From positions 1 to 33,136 of the forward strand of contig JAUJNL010000079.1 of the NCBI GenBank assembly GCA_030448185.1: 33,136 nucleotides of DNA, read 5' to 3'. The position numbers were made by a program, and so were the translations under genes. This DNA comes from Cytophagales bacterium. GTDB taxonomy: Bacteria; Bacteroidota; Bacteroidia; Cytophagales; 172606-1. The notes beneath the pieces are model-generated. The model was not told where the DNA came from and did no database searches. It saw only the letters and a program-made list of their open reading frames with translations. Each line of letters starts with the position of its first letter. The first letter of the stretch is position 1. Shown piece after piece: positions 1 through 7,827 of the stretch.

Positions 1-2
1 GG

Positions 3-394
3 ATGGGAATAAAATACCTCTGGGATACCAATACGGTCATCTATTACCTGCAACCACACGTCCCGCCGCACGCCGAAAAATTCAAAGACGATTTGCTTTC
101 GCAGGCACCACCCTGTATTTCAGCTATCACCGAGATTGAATTACTGTGTTAGAAAACGGCTACCGAAAAAGATTTAGCCGTGCTACAGAATTTTATCAGT
201 GATGCGCTGGTCATTGAACTGGAACGGGCCATTAAACTCAAAACGGTCGACATTCGCAAAAGGCACAAAATTAAACTCCCCGATGCCATCATTGCCGCTA
301 CGGCCTGGTCTATGACCTTACCTTAATTACCCGCAATACCGATGACTTTAAAAACATCACCGGCGTGACTATTCTAAACCCTTGGGGACTTTAA
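3..394 (+). pseudogene. PIN-domain (VapC-like) toxin, broken
   Basis: Translation from the ATG at 3 starts with MGIKYLWDTNT, the usual PIN-domain opening with its first acidic residue at Asp8. It continues through ITEIE (Glu44/Glu46), LPDAIIAATA and, after a frame change, TRNTDDF, so all the acidic positions expected of a VapC-type Mg-dependent RNase are visible. The frame is interrupted twice: a TAG at 150-152 (codon 50, probably from TGG), and the loss of one base near 303-305, after which the C-terminus reads to the TAA at 392-394. Restored length is about 130 residues, normal for VapC. A cognate antitoxin would be expected upstream, outside the window. Two lesions in a short accessory gene suggest a decayed toxin, although sequence error cannot be excluded for the indel. 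Confidence 0.75.
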
Positions 395-417
395 CTAAAA
401 ACTACCCGTAACCAAAC

Positions 418-448
418 AAGCCCCGCCGGAGTCTCTCTCAGCGGGCTT
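418..448 (+). terminator. Hairpin after the PIN gene
   Basis: AAGCCC at 418-423 pairs with GGGCTT at 443-448, with an inner GC/GC pair and one bulged C, around a loop of about 14 nt. It sits 24 bases after the PIN-domain stop codon. No strong T-tract follows, so it may be a weak or factor-assisted terminator. Confidence 0.4.
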
Positions 449-479
449 GCTACTTGGATTGCATTCCTACTTGTCCTAT

Positions 480-822
480 CCTTACAACTTTAGCCTGACG
501 GCTAGTAAGTCAGAGACTTACTGTTATCGAAAAGCACAAGAGGGAACTCTTGCGCTAGTTGAGGAAACTCTACTCTGGCTTGATCCGCATCCAGGTATTC
601 CAATCCATCCAGATCTACTCCGTCAATGGGTCGGTTACCGGCAAACTGATAAGGAGTTCACCAGCAAACTCCCTGTCCAGCGGGTCCACGCTTAGGAACT
701 TCGCAATGTTCGGATTATAGATTCTAAAGCCGTAGTCATAGGTGGACCCGCCGCCCCCCATTCCCTCAGGGTCTTTTTCTTTGCCGTTATAAGCGAACCG
801 GTAGACCAACCCTTACAACTTT
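480..822. repeat. 12-bp direct repeats flanking the Rhs scrap
   Basis: CCTTACAACTTT occurs at 480-491 and again at 811-822, in the same orientation, bracketing the Rhs remnant. The right copy overlaps the stop codon of the minus-strand membrane-protein gene. This could be a target duplication or a microhomology scar from insertion of a roughly 330-bp fragment. Confidence 0.5.
502..809 (-). pseudogene. Rhs repeat-associated core remnant
   Basis: On the minus strand this reads YRFAYNGKEKDPEG, then a YDYGFRIYNP block and FLSVDPL, followed in another frame by PYQFAGNRPIDGVDLDG. These are the signature segments of the RHS repeat-associated core domain that ends many polymorphic Rhs/YD-repeat proteins. 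The piece is only about 100 residues: the long YD-repeat region that should precede it is absent, and the fragment starts abruptly next to the stop codon of the upstream gene. A frameshift and a TGA lie near 658-665, where WYTPYQF would be expected. After the core, a short tail of about 25 residues runs to a TAG at 502-504, with no recognisable toxin domain. It is best seen as a displaced, non-functional scrap of an Rhs locus. Confidence 0.75.
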
Positions 823-2648
823 CTTTCCAGCCAGAGATACCCGGCACAGAGCAGGAAAAGCCCGAAAAACCAGATGGGAGGAATACCATCTTTACGGGTC
901 ATTATACCGGAAGCAATATTAGTCAGGCTAGGTATGTTTCGCTGGTGTAGATAACTCATAGTTTCCTCATATTTCTTGTGCTTATACACTATCTCCCATT
1001 CGTGGTCCGCATATACGTACCAAGAGTGAGATGGCCCGGTTGCCACCTGACTGTGCTGCCAGCCTTTCTGCCGGGGCCAATACGTTCCGCTCCACTGCAA
1101 TTGCTCAGGCTGCTCCTGTTCGGTGTATACATTCACACGGTTAGTTTGAATAACAGGAGGTTGGTCAGCGAAATTGGCTACATTTATCTGAACGGGTTTA
1201 TTAACCCGGGGAAATTGGGGTGCAATCTGCCAGCTTTCCAGGGCAACACGTCGGCGCGCTAGTTCCTGTAACAAATACGACCAGAAAGCGGCATACACCT
1301 GAGGTTTGCCATCAAGTACCCAGGTGTACGTGCTGCTGGTAGCAAGTACCCCAACGTACCCTTTGCCTTTTGCCTGCATGGCTGCTAGTGTCTGTCCGTT
1401 TTCCGTTGTAATCAGCGTTTTTTGGCCAGCCTTTTTTTGAAGCGTCAGCGGAGCAAAACTTACCGCCGTAAGCCCTTTGGGAGCTCCGGGCCACCCCGGC
1501 TTATATAATTGTTCTTCATTCGCCGTATTTCCCCGTAATTCAAAAGGAGTCAGTAGCGGATTGCGGGAATTGGTATTAGCAACTGATACGAGTATACCTA
1601 GTCCTTCCTTAATTGCCTGCTGTAAAGCAGTATGTTCAGCAGCTCCCAAATTATTTAGGGTCTGATCATCCAATAGCACCAGATCAAATTGCCGTAAAAG
1701 CACTGTTGAAAGTCGGTCCAGGGCAATCCGTTCGTGATTCATAAACTCCGTTCGGAATTTCGCCTTACTGATCGTAGCCCTAACGGCTATCTTATGTCCT
1801 TGGGCGGCTAGCTGGTTTTTTAGGAACTTGGTTCCAAAAGTGGGATAGGACTCGATAATTAGCAGACGTAAGGGCTGCTTTTCCCGGACCTCAAAAGGAA
1901 TCTTCTCGGTAATAAGTCCTTCTTGCTCCTGCCGCTGCAAGTAGTAGAGCTGCTGCCCGGCCGTTTTAGGCAGACTTTTTAATTGGATAAAACTCGTTTT
2001 GCCGGTAGCAACCGTTACCGAATCCAGGCGCATACCAGCGCCCTGTAACCAGAACGATACGGGCCTCCTGCCCCGGTTAGTGCAGCGCAGCTGTACCCGC
2101 AGCGAATCACCCAGCTCTACCTGCCTGGGCCAGTCAACCGATTGGATTATACTGGCGGGAAAGGTTAGATGTGGAATCACCTGCAGGGAATCCAGTTGGT
2201 TCAATTCATAGGCGGGCAAGCCGTAGCCGGTCAGGTGCAGGATACCGATTTCGGGAACATGCCGGCGCAGATAGGCTAGATCCGGAATCAGCGAAGGCTG
2301 TAAGGCTGAGAACTGGCGGGCTGTTGTACTATCCGTAGTAAAAATGGCCGGCCGGGGTTGTGTATACTGCATAACCTGTCGAACCGAATCTGGGGAGCTT
2401 CCCGGCGTAAGCAGCAGTGCCTGCCTGATTTGCATTTCACGGGGCCACTTCGGCTGAATCCAAAGCAACAGCAGGGCCGTGAAAGCTCCCAACACCGCCA
2501 ACAAACGCCAGCTAAGCCTTCGACGGTCAGGTCGGGTAATGGTTTGCCAGCAAACGTAAAGGAGAGATAGCGCAAACAGGCTTACAGATACGATTGTCAT
2601 GAACAATGAGTGACCAATATAACGGTTAACAGCAGGAGTTGTAAACAT
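813..2648 (-). CDS. Membrane protein with GATase-like domain
   Basis: A 611-residue protein with two N-terminal membrane helices (about residues 16-35 and 49-64), a long soluble part and one C-terminal helix (about 588-608) followed by WLERKL. This is the arrangement of the BatA/VWA-linked membrane proteins of Bacteroidota. Residues about 259-430 resemble a class I glutamine-amidotransferase fold: a beta strand LRLLIIES, then FDLVLLDD and a GLGILVSV strand. I see no catalytic Cys-His-Glu triad, so it is probably a binding or scaffold domain facing the periplasm. No MoxR or VWA partner lies beside it. The start at MFTTPAV is uncertain, because Met17 (MTIVSVS) immediately before the first helix is an alternative. 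Substrate and role are unknown. The gene is fully open, unlike many in the right half of the window. Confidence 0.7.
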   Translation of the reverse strand: MFTTPAVNRYIGHSLFMTIVSVSLFALSLLYVCWQTITRPDRRRLSWRLLAVLGAFTALLLLWIQPKWPREMQIRQALLLTPGSSPDSVRQVMQYTQPRPAIFTTDSTTARQFSALQPSLIPDLAYLRRHVPEIGILHLTGYGLPAYELNQLDSLQVIPHLTFPASIIQSVDWPRQVELGDSLRVQLRCTNRGRRPVSFWLQGAGMRLDSVTVATGKTSFIQLKSLPKTAGQQLYYLQRQEQEGLITEKIPFEVREKQPLRLLIIESYPTFGTKFLKNQLAAQGHKIAVRATISKAKFRTEFMNHERIALDRLSTVLLRQFDLVLLDDQTLNNLGAAEHTALQQAIKEGLGILVSVANTNSRNPLLTPFELRGNTANEEQLYKPGWPGAPKGLTAVSFAPLTLQKKAGQKTLITTENGQTLAAMQAKGKGYVGVLATSSTYTWVLDGKPQVYAAFWSYLLQELARRRVALESWQIAPQFPRVNKPVQINVANFADQPPVIQTNRVNVYTEQEQPEQLQWSGTYWPRQKGWQHSQVATGPSHSWYVYADHEWEIVYKHKKYEETMSYLHQRNIPSLTNIASGIMTRKDGIPPIWFFGLFLLCAGYLWLERKL

Positions 2649-2689
2649 CCGAGAACCTTACGCTGTCAAGGAAGCCTCCTGTCTTGGCT

Positions 2690-2719
2690 TTTGTCCGGTT
2701 GACTAGGTAACGACTTTTG
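2690..2719 (+). promoter_or_regulatory. Candidate promoter of lipoprotein gene
   Basis: TTTG at 2690-2693 and GACTTTTG at 2712-2719 are separated by 18 bases, close to the Bacteroidota form TTTG-N19-TAnnTTTG (one mismatch in the -7 box). It lies about 21 bases before the ATG at 2741, which favours that start over an upstream TTG. Confidence 0.4.
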
Positions 2720-2740
2720 TTACAATCTACGTATTTGTCT

Positions 2741-3172
2741 ATGAAGTGCCTCACTGCTGCTGTATTGTTACTATTGCTGAATGTATTCGCCTGTTCACCA
2801 GATGAACCTGCAGTGACCACACCCGATTCTTTTACTGGTTCCTGGAAAGTACGGCAAACCATAAGCACCTTTTACACCGACAGCACCGAAACCGACCGCC
2901 AAATGCAATCCGGAATGCCCGATGAAATCTACCAATTTAGCCCGGATGGCCACTTCATTTTACGGCAAGGCGATTCTCTCTTTAAAATTGAAGGTGATTG
3001 GCAGCTTAACCGCCAGCATACCCGCCTTACCCTAAAGCCTTACTCCGGTGAATGTATGAACTGGCAAGTGCAAACCTTCAAAGCTAACCAGCTGGTGCTC
3101 TCTTATGAGAATACTGCCCAACTGAACGGTCATAGTTACCGGATCAAAGTGCTGACAACTTGCGTACGGTAG
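2741..3172 (+). CDS. Lipocalin-like lipoprotein
   Basis: A 143-residue protein starting MKCLTAAVLL with a lipoprotein signal peptide. The lipobox is NVFAC, giving lipidated Cys18, followed by SPDEPA. The mature part has the pattern of small Bacteroidota lipocalin-like lipoproteins: TGSWKVRQTI, YQFSPDGHFIL, IEGDWQL and LTLKPYSGECMNWQVQTF, a run of short beta strands with the typical 'W-x-v...f..dG' opening. It is probably anchored in the outer or inner membrane facing the periplasm. The ligand is unknown. An in-frame TTG at 2717 would add eight residues ahead of the signal peptide, but the candidate promoter and the signal peptide fit the ATG at 2741. It converges with cobT, and a palindromic spacer separates the two. 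Confidence 0.75.
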   Translation: MKCLTAAVLLLLLNVFACSPDEPAVTTPDSFTGSWKVRQTISTFYTDSTETDRQMQSGMPDEIYQFSPDGHFILRQGDSLFKIEGDWQLNRQHTRLTLKPYSGECMNWQVQTFKANQLVLSYENTAQLNGHSYRIKVLTTCVR

Positions 3173-3178
3173 TTGAAT

Positions 3179-3254
3179 TAATGGATAACTGACAATGGAT
3201 AATTGACTATTATCATCTATGCGTTGTCCATTGTCAATTCTTCATCATCCATTA
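3179..3254. terminator. Nested inverted repeat between convergent genes
   Basis: TGACAATGGA (3190-3199) pairs perfectly with TCCATTGTCA (3227-3236). Outside it, TAATGGAT (3179-3186) pairs with ATCCATTA (3247-3254). The sequence is built from iterated words of the TGACAATGGATAA type. Lying between the 3' ends of the lipoprotein gene and cobT, it is a plausible bidirectional terminator. Confidence 0.5.
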
Positions 3255-3261
3255 CCAAAGC

Positions 3262-4317
3262 TTATACTTTTCCCGCAATGCCGGCACTCTCGAAGCTGGC
3301 CATTTCATTCAGAAAAGCTACAGCAGCTTCAACAAGCGGGTAAGCCAATGCACAACCAGTGCCTTCTCCCAAACGCATCTGCAGATTCAGCAAAGGGCTT
3401 ACTCCCAATACTTCCAATAACCGGCGATGCCCCTGTTCCCCGGACTGGTGGCAGAAAACCGCATATTCTTTTATAGTCGGGTAAAGAGAACAGGCTACCA
3501 AGAAAGCAGCAGAGGCAATAAAGCCATCTACCAATACCACCATCTGGCTTTCGGCTGCTTGCAGCATAGCGCCGCACATCATCGCTATTTCAAAACCACC
3601 AAAGGCACATAGGGCTTCAAAAGCATTTTGAGTAGTATGTGTCGCTAGAGCTTTGGCTAAGATGGCTGTTTTACGCGTTAACTGCTCGTCGTCCAGACCC
3701 GTGCCCCGTCCGGTACATTGCTCAATAGGCAGGTTACCCAACCGGCTCATCAGCGCACTGGCAGAGGCCGTATTGCCAATGCCCATTTCCCCGAAACCAA
3801 TAATATTGCAACCCTGTGCATAAATGTCAGCTGTAATCTGGGAGCCGCGTTCAATTGCCTGTATAGCCTGCCGGGCAGTCATGGCCGGCTCTCTGAGGAA
3901 ATTTTGGGTGCCCCGCGCTACTTTCGCATGAATCAGGGGCAGCTCCGGAGAAAAATCTGCTTTTACCCCGGCATCGGCTACCAGCAACTGGATACCCTGC
4001 TGCCGGCAGAAAACATTGATGGCCGCCCCACCGGACAAGAAATTAAGCACCATCTGGTAGGTAACTTCGGAGGGATACGCACTTACCCCCTCTTCCGTAA
4101 TCCCATGATCGGCGGCAAACACCACAATATGCGGATGATGCAAGACAGGTGTAAGTGTGTTTTGAATCAGCCCAGCCTGCAGGGCTATTTTCAACTGACC
4201 TAAGGCCCCTATTGGTTTTGTTTTCTGATTAATTTTCTGCTGAAGCGATTCTTGCAGGAATGCCGAAAGAGAGGGAATATGAAATGAACGCATATTGCAA
4301 TAATGCAACATCATCAC
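3262..4317 (-). CDS. cobT: Nicotinate-nucleotide--dimethylbenzimidazole phosphoribosyltransferase
   Basis: A 351-residue CobT, the enzyme that activates dimethylbenzimidazole to alpha-ribazole phosphate for assembly of the lower ligand of cobalamin. Family motifs are present in order: FAADHGITEEGVSAYP, LSGGAAINVFCRQ, FGEMGIGNTASASAL, a GRGTGLDDEQL block, CGAMLQAAE, and near the C-terminus RLGEGTGCALAYPLVEAA. Glu318 in the last motif corresponds to the catalytic base Glu317 of the Salmonella enzyme. The length matches the family. The start may be Met1 or Met9 (MRSFHIPS). No other cobalamin genes and no recognisable cobalamin riboswitch lie nearby, so this is an isolated salvage or assembly gene. 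A terminator separates it from the upstream DUF2723 gene, only a few bases from the start codon, so the position of its promoter is unclear. Confidence 0.95.
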   Translation of the reverse strand: MMMLHYCNMRSFHIPSLSAFLQESLQQKINQKTKPIGALGQLKIALQAGLIQNTLTPVLHHPHIVVFAADHGITEEGVSAYPSEVTYQMVLNFLSGGAAINVFCRQQGIQLLVADAGVKADFSPELPLIHAKVARGTQNFLREPAMTARQAIQAIERGSQITADIYAQGCNIIGFGEMGIGNTASASALMSRLGNLPIEQCTGRGTGLDDEQLTRKTAILAKALATHTTQNAFEALCAFGGFEIAMMCGAMLQAAESQMVVLVDGFIASAAFLVACSLYPTIKEYAVFCHQSGEQGHRRLLEVLGVSPLLNLQMRLGEGTGCALAYPLVEAAVAFLNEMASFESAGIAGKV

Positions 4318-4321
4318 TGAT

Positions 4322-4360
4322 ATAAAAACAAATAGCGGGCTGAAAAACCGCTCCGCTATT
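4322..4360 (-). terminator. Intrinsic terminator of the DUF2723 gene
   Basis: Read on the minus strand, AATAGCGG (4360-4353) pairs with CCGCTATT (4338-4331) around a 14-nt loop and is followed by a T-rich run, TGTTTTTATA. It lies 42 bases after the stop codon of the DUF2723 gene and directly before cobT. Confidence 0.7.
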
Positions 4361-4401
4361 CGTAATTGACATGCTGCAATGAATACTAACCAGCAACCCG
4401 C

Positions 4402-7400
4402 CTACTGCCCTCCCATACCACCGCGGGCATACAGGCTGGCATAATTGTTATAGTGCTTCTCGAATATCTTCTCATACTTGGCCGTTTCCGGTTGACCAGA
4501 CGCCTTCATCGCCTCGACCAGTTGGTTCATTACGTACAAGTTCGTCTGAATCTCCCGGGCATTCCAGGGTTCTTTGCTGATATAGTAGTCCAGGTTTTGA
4601 TCGGCCCGCTCCGACATGACATTGGCAATCTCCACGGCTTTTTTCGTCTCGCCGGTTTGCAGCAACGGACCGACCAGCATGGAACTGCCTTCGTCGTAAG
4701 GTACTCCGGCATCAGGCAATACCTTGAGGCAGTACAGGGCAGCTTGCCGGGCTTTGTCCTGCTTGCCTTCCTGAAGCAGCTGTTCGGCCAAACGGGCAAA
4801 ATTAATCCGGGCATTCACCGGGAAACGCCGGTAATTTTCGTCGTAATACACCTTCGGGTTGTCCATTTCCCGCCAGAACGTCTTGTTGGTCATGTTCTCA
4901 TACATCACATCGGTATTGACGTAGCCTTGCGTTGCACCAGCTACCCGTACGGGCAACAAGCGGTACACCATACCTTCCACCTGCATAAACTCCTTCAGAT
5001 TGAGGTAGCTGGAAGGAGCCAAGGTGCTGGAGAAATAAATGGGCCGTTCCCAGTTATTGGTTACAATCATATCCAGAATCATCAGGTCCGGTTTCAGCAG
5101 ATCGCCCCGGTTGATGTTCCAGATCATATTCTCCTGCACGGAGTCCCGAAGCTCGGGCTTGATGAGACCACTTTGCAATACTTTTTCCTTATTTACCGGC
5201 AATACCAGCGTCCGGGAAGGCAGAATAGTATATGTCTGATCGCCGAATGTCTGCCGCACCCGTGGATTACGGGTTTTGACGGCCTTTATATAATTATCCA
5301 AACGCAGACCGCCCTTATAAGCATCCTGTTCCAGTACAGGTATCTGGTCATTCGTACCGGCAATATAATCCTGTCGTTCGAAGGAAATAGGCAAGGCATC
5401 AGATTGATATACTTTACGTTTCATCTGACTGATGTACCAGTCGGTGCCTAACAGACTCAGGTTACAAACTCGGACGTCCGTACGGAAACCTTCTACCTCC
5501 TGTACGTACCACAGTGGGAAGGTATCATTGTCTCCTCCCGTAAACAGAATAGCGTTGGGTGCACAAGCATTCAACAGGTTTTTAGCTGAATCTACGGAAT
5601 GATAACGGTTAGACCGGTCATGATCATCCCAACCCTGCGCTGCCATTACTCCGGGTACCAGCAGACATAATGCCGTAGAAGTAGCAGCAGCGGCAGTCTG
5701 ATTCTTAATAAATCTTCGCAACCCTTCGGCCAGAGCCAGCACGCCTAATCCAATCCACATAGCGTAGGCATAGTATGATCCTACGTAGATGTAATCCCGT
5801 TCGCGGGGTTCAACGGGAGGCGAATTAAGATACAATACCAGGGCTGCTCCCGTCAGAAAGAACAGCAGCAGTACCGTCCAGAAACCCTTGCGGTCACGGC
5901 TGTACTGAAACAGGAAGCCGGCCAGCCCAAGAATGAAAGGAAGCATAAAGAAATTATTACGCCCCCAGTTGGAAGCCAAGTCCCAGGAAAGCTCCTTTTC
6001 TTTCTTGAGACCATCCCAGGGCGTAAGTACACCGGCTCCTTCAATGTCACTTTGCCGTCCCATGAAGTTCCACAGGAAATAGCGGAAGTACATATGCCCC
6101 AGCTGGTGCGTAAACAGGAACTGTAAATTATCTCCCATCGTGGGTCTTTCGCCGTTCTTCAGGCCCAGTTTTTCCTGGTACAGTTGCACGTGGTTGTCCT
6201 GACGGCTGAAAATGCGGGGAAAAAGCATTACCCGGGCATTGTCGTCATATATGGGCTTCTGCTTATAATCAATAATTTCGTACTTGTCCTTCCCTTTTAT
6301 ATACACGGGGGAAGTCTTCTCGTAGCCAACGGGTGAGGTAGTAAAATCATGCCCGACCAGCAAGGGGCGGTCGCCGTACTGTTCCCGCTTCAGGTAGGTT
6401 ACAAAGTTGATGATGTCACTGGGGTCGTTTTCATTGATGGGCGGATTATAATTAGACCGGATCAATACCATTGCGTAGGAACCGTAGCCAATCAGAATAA
6501 ACGTAAGCGCCAGCAATGCGGTATTTAATAGTGCTTTCTGCTGACGGATCGAATAGATAAGCCCATAAACCAGGGCACCCAGCAACAGGATTACGAAAAG
6601 CGTGATTCCGGAGCCGAACGGTAACCCAAAGCTGTTTACAAACAAGATTTCCATGCTACCCGCTATGGATGGCAGACCGGGAATAATTCCGATCATAATG
6701 GCCAGAATGATACCGCCACTGATCACCAGTGCCGCAATGACACCCGAGGTGGAAGGCTTGTATTTCTTGAAGTAATAGACCAGTCCCAAAGCGGGCAGTG
6801 CTACTAGGTTGAGCAAGTGGACCCCGATAGATAGGCCGACCATGTAAGCAATCAGGATCAGCCACCGGTTAGCTGCTGATTCGTCCTCAATCAATTCCCA
6901 CTTAAATATGGCCCAGAACACAAATGCCGTAAAAAAGGATGACATAGCATATACTTCCGCTTCTACCGCCGAAAACCAGAAGGAATCGGAGAAGGTATAC
7001 GCCAAGGCTCCGATGGCACCAGCGCCCATCAGGGAAATCGCTTGCCAGGTTGAGACTTGATTGGTTCTGATATTTAAGATCCGACGAGCCAGCAGGGTAA
7101 TGGTCCAGAACAGGAACAGAATGGTACCCGCACTGCACAATACCGATGACATATTAACCCAGAAGGCCACTTTGCCAACATCACCTGCCAGCAGGGAAAA
7201 AATACGGTTAACCAGCAGGAAGAAAGGAGCTCCCGGCGGGTGTGGTACCATCAGTTTATACGAGGCAGCAATGAATTCGCCGCAATCCCAAAAACTGGCA
7301 GTTGGTTCTACAGTCAAGGTGTAGACAATCAGAGCAATCAGAAATACCGCCCAACCAGTCACATTATTGACCTTCCGGAAATTAAGCAGACTCTCTTTGG

Positions 7401-7440
7401 TCGGTGAATAAACCTTTTCAGAATTGGTTATAGTACTCAT
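4402..7440 (-). CDS. DUF2723 (GT117-type) membrane glycosyltransferase
   Basis: A 1012-residue polytopic membrane protein of the DUF2723 family. The family hallmark lies near the N-terminus: WDCGEFIAASYKLMVPHPPG at residues 51-70, with the acidic pair Asp52/Glu55 in the first outer loop after a membrane helix (about 30-46). Many further helices follow through about residue 600, then a large soluble C-terminal part with PLWYVQEVEGFRTDVRV and a helical, TPR-like end. DUF2723 proteins are related to the O-mannosyltransferase TMEM260 and are placed in CAZy family GT117, so transfer of a sugar from a lipid-linked donor to secreted proteins is likely. The exact sugar and target are inferred. It is a single-gene unit with its own upstream region and downstream terminator. 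The frame is completely open over 3 kb. Confidence 0.85.
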   Translation of the reverse strand: MSTITNSEKVYSPTKESLLNFRKVNNVTGWAVFLIALIVYTLTVEPTASFWDCGEFIAASYKLMVPHPPGAPFFLLVNRIFSLLAGDVGKVAFWVNMSSVLCSAGTILFLFWTITLLARRILNIRTNQVSTWQAISLMGAGAIGALAYTFSDSFWFSAVEAEVYAMSSFFTAFVFWAIFKWELIEDESAANRWLILIAYMVGLSIGVHLLNLVALPALGLVYYFKKYKPSTSGVIAALVISGGIILAIMIGIIPGLPSIAGSMEILFVNSFGLPFGSGITLFVILLLGALVYGLIYSIRQQKALLNTALLALTFILIGYGSYAMVLIRSNYNPPINENDPSDIINFVTYLKREQYGDRPLLVGHDFTTSPVGYEKTSPVYIKGKDKYEIIDYKQKPIYDDNARVMLFPRIFSRQDNHVQLYQEKLGLKNGERPTMGDNLQFLFTHQLGHMYFRYFLWNFMGRQSDIEGAGVLTPWDGLKKEKELSWDLASNWGRNNFFMLPFILGLAGFLFQYSRDRKGFWTVLLLFFLTGAALVLYLNSPPVEPRERDYIYVGSYYAYAMWIGLGVLALAEGLRRFIKNQTAAAATSTALCLLVPGVMAAQGWDDHDRSNRYHSVDSAKNLLNACAPNAILFTGGDNDTFPLWYVQEVEGFRTDVRVCNLSLLGTDWYISQMKRKVYQSDALPISFERQDYIAGTNDQIPVLEQDAYKGGLRLDNYIKAVKTRNPRVRQTFGDQTYTILPSRTLVLPVNKEKVLQSGLIKPELRDSVQENMIWNINRGDLLKPDLMILDMIVTNNWERPIYFSSTLAPSSYLNLKEFMQVEGMVYRLLPVRVAGATQGYVNTDVMYENMTNKTFWREMDNPKVYYDENYRRFPVNARINFARLAEQLLQEGKQDKARQAALYCLKVLPDAGVPYDEGSSMLVGPLLQTGETKKAVEIANVMSERADQNLDYYISKEPWNAREIQTNLYVMNQLVEAMKASGQPETAKYEKIFEKHYNNYASLYARGGMGGQ

Positions 7441-7827
7441 ATAAGTTGATGTGCTAATTAGTTAATGTGCTGATGTCCCCGACAAATATCATTCCCGGTT
7501 TGATTATACCGATACTGCCTCCAGCGGACTAACAAAGATATCTTTCATGAAACGGGTACTCGTTACAGCAGAATAATTTAAACTACTTCAAAACAAGGCT
7601 TTTAATACGAAGGGACGAAATTAACGAATTGTCCGCACTTTGTTACAAAAGTAACCGTGCAGACTTAGCCGAAGTAACAAGCAAGTCTGCAGGGTAAGTA
7701 TCAGGTAGTGGGTATCAGCTATTGGGAAAAATCATTGGTTTATTGGTCAATGGTCATCGGTCATTACTTTTTACCCTGAATGCCCTTTTTTCCTAATGAC
7801 TACTGACCAATGACTATTGACATTTTA
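7441..7827. other. Intergenic region: leader of DUF2723 gene and 3' end of ABC operon
   Basis: This stretch has no gene. The 7448-7475 part repeats a GTGCTAATTAG/AATGTGCTGATG word. The 7743-7766 and 7794-7821 parts form an imperfect inverted repeat of GGTCAATGGTCATT-type words, just downstream of the ABC permease stop, which is a plausible terminator. A candidate promoter for the DUF2723 gene lies in the middle. Confidence 0.5.
7646..7653 (-). promoter_or_regulatory. Candidate -7 box for the DUF2723 gene
   Basis: On the minus strand this is TACTTTTG, matching TAnnTTTG exactly, inside the small palindrome GTTACTTTTGTAAC. A TTG lies upstream, but at 24 bases the spacing is longer than usual. 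The leader to the start codon at 7440 would be about 200 nt. Confidence 0.3.

Noticed and set aside
4318..4401. A cobalamin riboswitch in front of cobT
   Set aside because: The 84-bp gap is filled by the terminator hairpin of the upstream gene and is too short for a riboswitch aptamer.
4453..5451. A 332-codon plus-strand frame opposite the DUF2723 gene
   Set aside because: It is antisense to a well-conserved gene and its translation has no family features; it arises from codon bias of the opposite strand.
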